This document shows, one piece after another, positions 7,395 to 18,100 of a stretch of 45,768 nt of DNA. The DNA lies in IMG/VR virus record IMGVR_UViG_3300018426_000042, positions 1 through 45,768 of that record. One strand, written 5' to 3'. The translations under genes were made by a program, and so were the position numbers. Under the pieces are notes generated by a model, which did no database searches, was not told where the DNA came from, and saw only the letters and a list, made by a program, of their open reading frames with translations. This stretch comes from a virus. How positions within the stretch are numbered: the first letter of the stretch is position 1; every line of letters starts with the position of its first letter.

Positions 7395-9461
7395 TTATAT
7401 TCCTGGATCAAGGTTCTGTACTGTTGTCGGATCCCATATATTTACTCCGCCAGTTTCAACTACCTCAAACCGTTTTAGTCCTCTGCTAACAGTAATTTCA
7501 ACATTACCACTAGCTGGGAAAAATGCAATGTCTTGCATTACTGATTCATTTTGTGTTCCGTTACTGTCAACAGCAACAAAACTAATATTTTTTACTGCAT
7601 CTACATCAATATTACTGGCAACAGATGATGCTGCTGTTGTTGTTGAAATAAATGCGTAACTTCCTGCAATTTTCTTTTCTGCAGGAAACATTGCTTGTAA
7701 GTGATTACAAATGTCTACGTCATCTAAGTTTGTAATATCTAAACTAAACACAATAGGTTGTGTTTCAATTTCATAATCTACATAACCTTTAGTTGCTAAC
7801 GTATCGTCAGTATCTTCAACTGTTTCGTCTCCAAGAGCAATTGCTCTATTTTTACTAATAGGTGTAGCTGCACCTGTTACTAGTGCTTTACCTGTATTTG
7901 TAATTCTTGCTGGATCGTCTGTAGGGTTAGGATTAGGTAAATTAACCCCCATTGATACTGGATACTTATAAGTTTGCGGACTGCTAAAGAAGTTGTAGTT
8001 AGGTGCATTTGTACCAGGGCCGTCAGTAACAAACGAAACGTTTCTAAGTAGTATTGTTCCAGCACTGTCTACACGTAAACTTTGCCCGTTTGATGTAATT
8101 GTGTTACCGTTGAAATTAAGATTATCAACATTTAAATATTGGAGTGTGCCAATCCTAATCAAACCTTCAGCATATATAATATCGTTTTCTAATCTATTAG
8201 CACTTAATTTTGCATCGCCGTTAATTTTATAAGACTTGCCCGAAACTAAGTCAAAATGTTCCGAACTTGTCCAAGAATCTGTAGCACTTGTCCATGTTAG
8301 TGTTTTATTACTGTTTTCTGCTAATAATATAATGCCGCCGCCATCAACTTGTGCATCTGGTAAGTTGGCACTGTCTTCGCCACGGCCTAATTCAATGTTA
8401 ATATCTTCAACACGTAATGTTTGGCTATCTAAAACTGTTTGTGTACCACGTACTGTTAGATTGCCTTCAATAATAACATCCTTAGGTGTATTGTCATATA
8501 TTCCTTCATTGCCACCTATATGTAACATAGCCTCAGGATTACTATTAAAAATACCTACTCTGTTATTTTGTGCATCTATATAGATACTATCAACTGCAAG
8601 GTCTAGTGTACTACTTTTTGTTCTAATAGTAATATCACTGTCTGTAACTTGGTTCTCAATAAAATAGTTACCGCCTAAAATCTTATGAGCAACGTTTGGT
8701 GCAGTACCAAGGATCAAACCACCTTGGTTGTTAATTGTGATTGTACCTTGTGCAACAGCGTCAACTTCTGAAGGTAGGAACTGTTCAACTGTACGTACTT
8801 CTCCGTCTGCTGTAAGAAGTGCGTTTGCACTTGTAGAAGTGCCGTGGAATTTAAAGTTAGCAGCATCAATTATATTAAAGCCTTCTTTAATAATACCGTC
8901 TGGATTATCATCTGTAACTAGTCCTTGTATACGCTCAGAATATTGTGGAGTAAATTCAAGATCACTAAACACACCTACTAAGTTACCACCAACTTTTAAA
9001 AGTGCAACTGTACGTGAACGAGATTGTTGGTCAATAATAGTATCAACTTCAAATCCTGTTTCTTTTTGCAAAGAACTATAAATTGGTCCTGCAAGTACAA
9101 GTTCTGTACCGTCATAAAAATACAATTGGTTTGTTAGATTATTAATCCAAAGGTCACCTGCAACCATTGTTGGTGCTTCTGGTTGTACAAACGGACCACC
9201 CGATGCTTTCCATACTTCACCGTCATACACCATAAGACGCTGATCGCTTGTATCCCACCATAGTTGCCCCTGTAACGGATTACTAGGTGCAGATGTGTTT
9301 GAAAAGTTTTCGAGCATTTTAATAAAGTTTTCATTAATAAATTCTCCAAAACCTTCATAGTTTCTACCAACTAATATAAGATTTGTGGACTGATTGTCTA
9401 TCTGTCCGTCAATTAAGTCTACTAGTAGTGTTCCGTCAGTTTTGTTTAATTTATAACTCAT
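7395..9461 (-). CDS. Tail fibre protein with shared N-terminal anchor module (middle of three)
   Basis: This 688-residue protein starts with the common anchor module: NYEGFGEFINENFIKMLENF, GQLWWDTSDQRLMVYDGEVW, then GDLWINNLTNQLYFYDGTEL. Beyond it are beta-helix-like repeats, including DSIYIDAQNNRVGIFNSNPE and IEGNLTVRGTQTVLDSQTL, patterns common in phage fibre shafts, and a GGGIILLAENSNKTLTWTSA segment. The C-terminal 110 residues form a distinct beta-rich domain (PIVFSLDITNLDDVDICNHL onward), probably the tip. The gap to the upstream gene is only five bases and the ribosome-binding site is weak (TGGA), so translation is probably coupled. The assignment to the tail fibre/baseplate pin group is firm. 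The exact T4 counterpart is not. Confidence 0.75.
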   Translation of the reverse strand: MSYKLNKTDGTLLVDLIDGQIDNQSTNLILVGRNYEGFGEFINENFIKMLENFSNTSAPSNPLQGQLWWDTSDQRLMVYDGEVWKASGGPFVQPEAPTMVAGDLWINNLTNQLYFYDGTELVLAGPIYSSLQKETGFEVDTIIDQQSRSRTVALLKVGGNLVGVFSDLEFTPQYSERIQGLVTDDNPDGIIKEGFNIIDAANFKFHGTSTSANALLTADGEVRTVEQFLPSEVDAVAQGTITINNQGGLILGTAPNVAHKILGGNYFIENQVTDSDITIRTKSSTLDLAVDSIYIDAQNNRVGIFNSNPEAMLHIGGNEGIYDNTPKDVIIEGNLTVRGTQTVLDSQTLRVEDINIELGRGEDSANLPDAQVDGGGIILLAENSNKTLTWTSATDSWTSSEHFDLVSGKSYKINGDAKLSANRLENDIIYAEGLIRIGTLQYLNVDNLNFNGNTITSNGQSLRVDSAGTILLRNVSFVTDGPGTNAPNYNFFSSPQTYKYPVSMGVNLPNPNPTDDPARITNTGKALVTGAATPISKNRAIALGDETVEDTDDTLATKGYVDYEIETQPIVFSLDITNLDDVDICNHLQAMFPAEKKIAGSYAFISTTTAASSVASNIDVDAVKNISFVAVDSNGTQNESVMQDIAFFPASGNVEITVSRGLKRFEVVETGGVNIWDPTTVQNLDPGI

Positions 9462-9466
9462 CTTTA

Positions 9467-11542
9467 TTATCCAGTGTATATAATATAATTTACTGCTAAG
9501 TACGGATTCATTGTATCAATCGGTGTACCTAACACTCCTGTTGTTTTTACGCCACCACTTGAAGGTAGAGCTTGTCCAGCTAGTGTACCTTGCGGAGCAT
9601 CAAACTGAATCGCTTGTGGGTCATCAGGAACGCCTGCATTGTCTCTAACTGCATAATACTGTGCATTATCCGAACCTCTCATATCGTGTTCGTGTTCTGG
9701 TAAGTTATCAACAGCAATTGTAACGTTTTCTGAACCAGCACTGTTACCAATTTCTGCTGCGCCTGGGCCTGTTACTCTGTTAGCATTAGGTGATATACCC
9801 ATTTGGTCTAAGCCTAACGGGAATCTACCTCTTAAATCAGGTAATGCAAAAAAGTTAACACCACTATCAGATAACTGATCAGGATCTTTAAAATTAAATC
9901 CAATTGCTAAAAACAACTGGCTAAATTCTGATTTACGTATTTCACTTCCGTCACAAAATAACCAACCAGTTGGCAATGTTGTTCCTCCAAACGGAACAAT
10001 TGTACCAGCTGGTATTAACGGTATTGTTTTTAAGAAGTTTTGTTTACTAATTCTATACAATCCTTGGCCGTCGCCTGACGTTTTGTTTAATAGAATCTCA
10101 TCTCCCGGCAAACCGTTTTGTATACTTTCTTTATTACTTACAAATGCGTTACTAATAGTTGTAACAAACGTTTTAGTACCTTCGCCTGTTTTACCGTCAA
10201 AGGCAAAACTTGATGCACTTACATCTCCGGTCATAGCAAATTGTGTAGCACTAGAAAGTCTATCTGCCGAACCTGCTTTACCTGAAACTGTACCAGAAAC
10301 ATTACCTTGTAAGTTTCCAAAGAATGTATTAGCATACATTTGGTCATATCTATTTAGGTTATTACCTACGTTGCGTCCGCCGTTAATATCCGGAACAATA
10401 TTACCAGTTGATAATATACCGCCAACATCTAAGTTAGCACCTATATATGCGTTTAATGCAACACCTATACCACCTTTTGTAATAATACTACCTGTTCCAA
10501 TACTAGAACTATTTGTAGTGCTTTCTACTTTAATTTTACCAGTATTTTCAGCATCTCCTGGAGTACTAGCAACCTGTATGTTACCAATAACATCTAATGC
10601 TTCGTCAGGAGCTGTATTGTTAACGCCTACAAACCCGTCACTGTCAATGCGTAGAACAGTGTTTGTGCTAGAGCCACTACGTACACGTACATCAATGTTA
10701 CTACCTGACGTGTTGTGTTGTATAATACCTGCCTCGCCTTCAACTTGAAATGTTAGCTGGCCACCTTCACCAATTTGTATACCTTGGTTGTTTTTAATAC
10801 GCATTTGACTGTCTGTTGTAGAAGGTGCATCGCCTCTTAAAAAGTTATTTGCGTTAACTGTTTCAATGCCTGATGCTGTCAACGGACTGTTAGTAACTTT
10901 TAATGCTGCTGCTCTTGACGCAAGGCCTACAAACTGGTAATCATCGTTGAGACTTGGATTTGCAAGATTTATACCTTTAGATACACTATCAAAACCAAAA
11001 ATCTGTGTTTTTAGACTAAATTCTGCGTCACTAATAATAGCAACTGTTACGTCTCTAATGTCAATACGCAATACTGTATAGTCTATATTATCCTGTCCTG
11101 TAAGAGTAACCGGAGTTGCACCTGTTACAAGACCGTCCGAATAACTAGGACCAACTAAGATCCAGTTTGAACCAGTGTACAAGTATAACTGTTGGTTATC
11201 AATGTCAACCCACAGGTCGCCTGCATTAGAGTTACTAGCAGCAGGTTCTAAATTACTTTTCTTCAAACCTGACGCTGAAATCCATGTTGTTCCGTCATAA
11301 ATTTTTAGTTGATCAACACCTTCCGTTGTGTCGTACCACAGTTGTCCTTCAACCGGTTTTAGCGGTGAAGTATTGTTTGCAAAATTTTCTAAAAGATGCA
11401 GTAAGTCTTCTGCTATAGCAGCGCCGTAGTTTGTTGTAAATCTGCCAGGAAGCTGCAAACTTGTATCCTGGTTAATTGTGTTATCTTCAACTTGGATAAC
11501 GCCCTTATTTGCTTCGTCGGTGTATCTTACTGTATATGCCAT
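9467..11542 (-). CDS. Short-tail-fibre-like protein with phage collar domain (gp12/gp10 type)
   Basis: This 691-residue fibre has the same N-terminal anchor as its two downstream paralogues (NYGAAIAEDLLHLLENFANN, GQLWYDTTEGVDQLKIYDG, GDLWVDIDNQQLYLYTG). At about residues 510-580 it carries a clear phage tail-collar domain: GTIVPFGGTTLPTGWLFCDG, then FFALPDLRGRFPLG. This is the fold that ends T4 gp12 short tail fibres. A LPEHEHD segment follows, comparable to the His-rich metal-binding tip of gp12, and the chain ends with NPYLAVNYIIYTG as collar proteins do. GGAG lies six bases before the ATG. It most likely binds the host surface irreversibly under the baseplate. The collar domain is secure, the receptor unknown. 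Confidence 0.82.
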   Translation of the reverse strand: MAYTVRYTDEANKGVIQVEDNTINQDTSLQLPGRFTTNYGAAIAEDLLHLLENFANNTSPLKPVEGQLWYDTTEGVDQLKIYDGTTWISASGLKKSNLEPAASNSNAGDLWVDIDNQQLYLYTGSNWILVGPSYSDGLVTGATPVTLTGQDNIDYTVLRIDIRDVTVAIISDAEFSLKTQIFGFDSVSKGINLANPSLNDDYQFVGLASRAAALKVTNSPLTASGIETVNANNFLRGDAPSTTDSQMRIKNNQGIQIGEGGQLTFQVEGEAGIIQHNTSGSNIDVRVRSGSSTNTVLRIDSDGFVGVNNTAPDEALDVIGNIQVASTPGDAENTGKIKVESTTNSSSIGTGSIITKGGIGVALNAYIGANLDVGGILSTGNIVPDINGGRNVGNNLNRYDQMYANTFFGNLQGNVSGTVSGKAGSADRLSSATQFAMTGDVSASSFAFDGKTGEGTKTFVTTISNAFVSNKESIQNGLPGDEILLNKTSGDGQGLYRISKQNFLKTIPLIPAGTIVPFGGTTLPTGWLFCDGSEIRKSEFSQLFLAIGFNFKDPDQLSDSGVNFFALPDLRGRFPLGLDQMGISPNANRVTGPGAAEIGNSAGSENVTIAVDNLPEHEHDMRGSDNAQYYAVRDNAGVPDDPQAIQFDAPQGTLAGQALPSSGGVKTTGVLGTPIDTMNPYLAVNYIIYTG

Positions 11543-11552
11543 CTACTGCTCC

Positions 11553-12158
11553 TTATACACCCGACAAGCTCTGGATTCTAACTGTATAATCAATTTGAAT
11601 CAATCTGTTTAATGATTTCTGCACAGGGTGAAAAATTACATGTGTTAGCAACCTTCCTGAGCCGCTAGGATCGTATGCTCTTAGTCCTAGTTCATCAAAA
11701 ATATAATTGTTTGTTAAGTCGTTTGCAGTATCAAATGCATCCTGTCCGTCTGGTTCACCGTAGTCTAACAAACAACTTACAACTACATCTGTATAATTTG
11801 TACCACTTACGTGTCTTGTTTCTAGTTTATTTCTTGCAGGATCTGTATTGTTGACTGATCTATCATCTACTACTTTTGTATACGTTTGGTTGTATAAACT
11901 TGCATTTGTTCCTGTAGAGTTTGGAGTGAGGTATGTAATAATGCCTGTAGGATCAACACTAGTACCGCCGTTACCAAAACTCATTTCATAGATAAAACCT
12001 TGTCCTGCATTGGTTATGCTTTCTGCTAATGCAATACTCATGTTTTCATAGTGTATTGCATTTCGTTTATTCACCAGAACTTTTCCAGTTTCTGGATCAC
12101 TAATCTTTATGTGTCCTTGTAAAAGCACACCGTTTTTATCGTTTATTTTATCAGTCAT
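11553..12158 (-). CDS. Small structural protein between baseplate and fibre genes
   Basis: This 201-residue protein opens with GVLLQGHIKISDPETGKVLVNKRN, a beta-hairpin domain start common in phage tail proteins, followed by a helix (IHYENMSIALAESIT) and a beta-rich body (IYEMSFGNGGT; FDELGLRAYDPSGSG). It ends in RLIQIDYTVRIQSLSG. There is no enzymatic motif. It sits exactly between the giant gp7-like gene and the fibre genes, where T4 places gp8-gp11, but I see no sequence similarity to those proteins. It may connect the fibres to the wedge. An AGGAAAC ribosome-binding site and a candidate late box precede it. Confidence 0.68.
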   Translation of the reverse strand: MTDKINDKNGVLLQGHIKISDPETGKVLVNKRNAIHYENMSIALAESITNAGQGFIYEMSFGNGGTSVDPTGIITYLTPNSTGTNASLYNQTYTKVVDDRSVNNTDPARNKLETRHVSGTNYTDVVVSCLLDYGEPDGQDAFDTANDLTNNYIFDELGLRAYDPSGSGRLLTHVIFHPVQKSLNRLIQIDYTVRIQSLSGV

Positions 12159-12175
12159 TTTCTGTTTCCTACAAT

Positions 12176-12183
12176 GTATTTAT
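12176..12183 (-). promoter_or_regulatory. Candidate T4-type late promoter box
   Basis: The minus strand reads GAATAAATACA, with ATAAATAC at 12183-12176, 18 bases upstream of the ATG at 12158 and overlapping the last codons of the giant gene. The spacing is shorter than for the other boxes, so this is one of the weaker candidates. Confidence 0.35.
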
Positions 12184-15100
12184 TCAATAAACTTTATGCT
12201 GCCGCTACGCAAGAAATTAGCGATATTATTGTTGCTCTTGCTTAATGCTGTATCTGGATCATTCCAAACTTTGCCGTGTTTTCTTATTACAAATACCTGC
12301 TTATTTGCAGGAGGTATGTAATTTTCTTCGTACAATCCTGTATCAGGATTAGGTACATTTATAGTTAATATGTTACCGTTGACACTAAATTCAGGTGGTA
12401 ATACTTCATCACCGTCTACACTATCTAATGCTAAGGTAGGATTAAACTTATCTATACTATTCTTTCTTAAACGTCTGCCTTCATAGAATACATCAAAAAA
12501 TTCTTCCGGATTAATTTCAAGATCATGTGCAGTGTTATATGTAGCTGCAAAAGTACTTGGATCAAAATCTAAATCTATAATTCTTGTACTGCCGTCTGTA
12601 GTATATATCTTAGTTATAGTTTCATCTGTGTAAGGAACATTTTTGTTTGCGCCTTGGTCATAGACTTTTGTTCCTGCTGCTACACTTTCGTTTACACTTG
12701 TACCTAGTGTACCTCTACGTAGCTGGCGCAGTGTATTACCTTCTTTAACAAGATATTCGATACGTTCTTTGTTTATCCAAATAATCCCTGGTAAGTTTTG
12801 AGCTTTGTTTGGTTCAGATAACAAGTCACCATTAGTTACTTCAATTCTTAGATCATAATAGTTTAGATCTTGTGTAAGTTCAACTTCGCTTTGATCAATA
12901 CGTTTAAAGTGTGTTCTATTAAGCATATCTTTAAACTGTCTAAATGCAAATCTTTCAGTAGCCAAAGGTGCTGAGAAACTTAGTACATCAACAACATCGT
13001 TTTCGTTTAGCTTTCTTTCTATACGAACTCGTGTTCCGTCGTCAGTAACGTAGTAATCTAAGCTAGGTATTAACAATTCGCCGTTTACACTTACCCAAAC
13101 AAACTGTGCATCGATTACAGGCTTACGCAACAGTATTTCACCTGTTGTAAGTCTATGATATGTTGAGTATTCTTTCGAACCTGTTGTAAGCGTACTTCTA
13201 GCTGCAACATCATAACTTATTCTTTCTGATTGTAAGATATTATGATTTGTAAATGTTATTATCTCAATCGGAACATCGTACCCTGGTGTATCTACAAAAG
13301 ATATTTGATTATTTTCAATTGTGTATTCACCGTCTCCTACTATATAAACTTCTAGTACATCTCCAGGTTGTCCAACGCCAGGTAACAATTCAATAATACT
13401 ATTAGCACTATCAAATGTCCACTGTTGCGGGAATGTAATAGGCTGTCCGTTAATATAAGGTTTAACGGTATTTTCAACATTAGTAATGCTACTTGCTGGT
13501 TTTTGGAACAGCTCAATTTGATACTGTCTTTGTCTAGATTCAGGAACAACATATTCTGCATTATATCCAGGATTTAATATTTTGTTTCCTACTCTTACAA
13601 GCATTTTGTATTCTGGAGGTGTTTGATAAAGTGGAGTTACAGGTAACTCAAATGTATTTGTACTTCCGTCACCTTTAAATTCCGATCTTGCCATTTGGCT
13701 ATAATTTAATTCTTCATCTGCGGAGAAAATAATATAGTCTATTACATCTCCTTCATCGGGATCTGTAACAAATCTTACAAGAGTATTTCCCCCAAAGTTA
13801 GGATAACTGTCGTCTGCTTCTACTAGAATTGCTTCTGCTGGAACACCGTTAAGTGTAACATACAGCGACATGTTTTCTTGGAATTTCACAGAAGTTAGAT
13901 AATCACTTTGTTCAAATCCAGCAACAGTTCGGCCGGTGTCTAGGATTTGTTTTTGTCCCTTTCCAACAGCAATAATACTTAATACTTGATTAGCAACAAG
14001 ATCTGGACTATTAAAGGACAATTTATTAGTTGCCCAATCAATATTGTATTGATCTTGCCCTAGTACTTGATCGTCAAGTTTAACAATTACAGATTCTGCA
14101 CTTGCAGGAATAATTTTTAAATCAAACTCGTGATCATCTTCACCTAATACAAATGTTTGGACGTATATTAATCCTTGACCGTCTGTTTCTCTTTCAAATA
14201 CTTTTATATCTAAACTATCAACTAATTGTCCAGGTACTAGTTCTTCAGGACCTTTACTTGTCATAGGTGTAACAAAGCCATCACCGTCGATAATAATTTC
14301 TTCTGCTGCAATACCTTTAGCAGTTTGATACTGTAGATCTCCACCGCTTAATGCTGTATCGTAAGAAAGTTCATCTGGCTCAAAGCTGCCATCACTAGTT
14401 TCTTTTCTTATAATAATACTGTCGCCGTCTTTTACAATTATTCCTAATTCGTCTAAGAATATATCTTGTGTTACACCGTCACCAATTATTGTTTCTATCC
14501 AAGGACCGTCGTATTCAGTATTGCTACTATCTAATGTCTGTCCGTCAATTCTTGTATATTCTGTTTCTCCAAGCAAACGAATATAAACATTATAATTAAC
14601 ACCATTTTCTAACGGAGTACTTAATCTTATACTTACTGTTGACCCATCAAATACAAAGACTTCGTCTTCAAATGTGTTTACATACGAATCCCAAGTAGTA
14701 GAATACCAAACATCACTGTCCCAACCGCTAGGTCCAGTAAATTCAAAACTTCTAACTTGTACGCCGCCGTAGTCGACGCCGTCCATCAGCTGACCTAATT
14801 CTTTTCCTAGCATGCCTGTTTCTGGATTGTAGAAAAAGTTAATCCTGTCTTGAGCATGAAGCATGTCTACGCTCTTATCATATTCTACAGTTATTACAGC
14901 ATTCAGTACTGGAGGTGTTGTAAATTCAATAACACCTTGTGTTCTTTCGTATCCTGTATTGCTGTTAACTCTATTATAATATGTAAATTCGCTTCTAAGT
15001 AATTGAACGCCGTCTACGAAAATTTTAATTTTTCTGTTGTCATTAGCAATAGGCCATTCTAAATTATATACTGTTCTAGAACCAGTTCCAACAAATGTTT

Positions 15101-18100
15101 CAACACTATCTAGATTTAAAATATACATGTTTCCTGAGGTTCTATCAAACTTCACTCTCATGTGTGCAGTTCTAACTTTGCTGTTTCCTATAATAACACT
15201 TGCACTTGCTGCTTCTCCGTCTTCAGCTTGAGATCCTACAATTCTTATAGTAGGTGCTGACAAATATCCAGAACCTGGATTTGTAACTTCTATCTTTGTA
15301 ATAGAACCTCTGCCTAAGTATGCTTGTGCTGTAGCGCCTGTTCCACCGCCGCCTTCAATGTAAACTTTAGGAGTAAATGTAAATTTACTACCAGGATTTG
15401 CTATTCTAATTTCTGTAACTTCATACCCTACATTATCTCTAAAGTCTCTTCGAGGCAATTGATTTATTTTATCATTATCAGTTACAAGAACATCATTTTT
15501 AACAACTACATCTGCAACATTAATTCCTTTTTTAACTGTGTCATAGTAAGGAGCAAGATCAAAATCAGTAATTTTACTTTGTGTTTCGTCTAATGCTTCA
15601 TAATCGCTTACATATTCTCTGATAGATGATCTATAAGGTTTAGCTTCTTCAATATATGCTTCATAACTAGGAAGTGTATCATTATTAAATGTAATATCTT
15701 GTTCTAATATTCCTAGATTATGTTTTGCTTTTACAAAACTTGTTTTAAATGCCCAATCAACATAACTTTGTTCTGAGAAAACATAACGCAAACTTGCAAA
15801 CCAAAGTTTATTATATTCTACAGCCAATTCGTCTACAAAAATATTATCTCTAATTGTATCAAGTATTATTCTTAATTCTTTAATAGGCTGATTATCATAA
15901 AAATAACTATCAAAACTTCTAGTATCAAAACCAATGCTGTTATTCAATAAATCATAAAGTGATTCTTTAAACTGTATAGTACCGTTTTGTCTACCTACAG
16001 TTTCATAATTGATTGTAAAATCTTCTGTATCTTGGTTATCGATTTTTCTTAGAAGAAGCCATCCGCCTGAACCAACGCTATTAATTTTTACAATATCACC
16101 TAAATTATTATCTAGTCCATATAATTGGTATGTTCCTTCTAGTTTGTCATTTATATCTGTAAATGCATTATACCCGTCAGCATACCAATCTGCATAATCC
16201 CAGAAAAGTTTTGTATCGAACTCTTGTACACGTTTTCTAAACCATTCGCTAGAAGTATTATCCCAGTCATAAATCGACCATTTTCCGTAAACCGAGCTAT
16301 CTGCATTTACAAGAACACTTAAACGTCTTACAATTAATCTAGTTGTGTCAGTATAGTTTTCGCCTTGACTTATAATTTCAACACTAGTAACTTGTCCAAG
16401 ATTATTAATATATGTTTGTAATTCTGCACCCGATCCTTGTCCTACTATTTCAACTGTAGGACCTTTTCTAACAGTATCAGTTTCTGGATCAAAGTTAATG
16501 TCTTTATACCCTCTGCCTGCGTCTATAATTTCCACTCTAGTAATTTTACCGTTGCTAACAATAGGTGTTAGCTGTGCTTGGGTAACTTTACTTGTACCGA
16601 TAAATCTTAATTCTTCTAAAGTATCAATTTCATAATCATACAAATTTGTAAACTTACTTGGTTTTACTTGGGCCGATGTTAACGGCGATAAATTAAAATC
16701 ATCAACAATAAGTTTTTCTATAAGAACTAGATTAATTCTTTCTATTACTTGCTTTAATGCTTCTGTCTTGTTAACAAACATTCCCTGTCTAGGAGAAAAT
16801 CTATTACCATATTTTAATTTAACTGGTAAATTCGGATCCGGAACTTGCCTAGATTGTTCGTCATATCCTATTAAACTATCAAACCATTTACGCTCAGTTT
16901 CTTCATTTAGAACGCTTGTTGCTAAGCCGTCACTCATAATTTGATATTGTGTGTGAATATTTTGTTCAGCATTTTCATTGTTGAGCCATTTAACGTTAAG
17001 CACAACATTTTTATCATTTAAGAAACTATCAACATTATGAACTATAAATCTATCTTGAGCGTGTATTGCCAAATGTCTATAACCCGAGCCTGCAGGATCG
17101 GATATAATTCTAGCTAAATCATTTACAGATAGTATTCTTGATTTATTAACAGGAACATCTGTTTTATTTCTTACCCAGAAGTAAAACTTGCTTCCAAAAG
17201 TTTGTGTAGTTTCGTCATAGTTAATAACTTGTGTGTATTGTGCATCTGCATATGCAGACTGTCCGCTTACGTTTACTGCAATACCTGCATCAGTTCCGCT
17301 AAGATCATCCCATGCACTCGGAATATAATCACTTTCTACCCATTCGTAAACTACTACTTCGTATCCCGGCATTAATTTATTAAAGTTATTAACTTGATGT
17401 ACACTGTCACCTTGATAAGCGTTGATAAATTTCGTTCTACTAATATCATACCAAACTTCGCCTACATGTGACGGACCCCAAGGGTCGGCTTCATCAAACA
17501 TACCTGCTATCGGTGTAACATTATAACGTGCTGGATCCCAAGGTGTTTTGTAATCTATTTCTTCTTCAGCAACACCAGGAAACTTTCCTTGTATAATATC
17601 TACAAAATCTAAATCAGTTAGTTTTGTATTTGTTTCTTTATTGTATAAGAAGGCACCTTCTATTTTACTAATATCAACAGTATCCACCGGTTCTCTTATT
17701 ATATTCCAAGCTGACTTATTGAACGGTTTTCTATAATCTATTATTTCGCCTTCATAAGTTTCTTTTGTTATTCTAGGCATACCTACGTAAGTATGATTAT
17801 CATTAATTAAAAGTATTTCACCAAATGTTTCAGTTTCTCCTGCATAACTAAATCTTTCTGCAAAAACAAATTCGTCATTTAGGTTTTCAAATACAAATAC
17901 AGCACCACTATTAATATTAATATTATTAAAGGTTGTAAACCCAGAGTCAAAAGAAGTAACAGTTTCTGTGTTGCCTAAACTTGTACCGTCAAATGTAGTC
18001 GGAGAAACTATGTCACCGTTCTTACTTGTTATTACTAGTTCATTTTGACTGAAGTCTATATTATAACCAAATAATTCAGATTGTTCATTGTTTGGACTGT

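Noticed and set aside
10083-10748. Long open frame (221 residues) on the plus strand
   Set aside because: It is antisense to the collar-domain fibre, whose domains are clear. Its translation is Pro/Leu/Ser-rich with no family signature and it has no ribosome-binding site.
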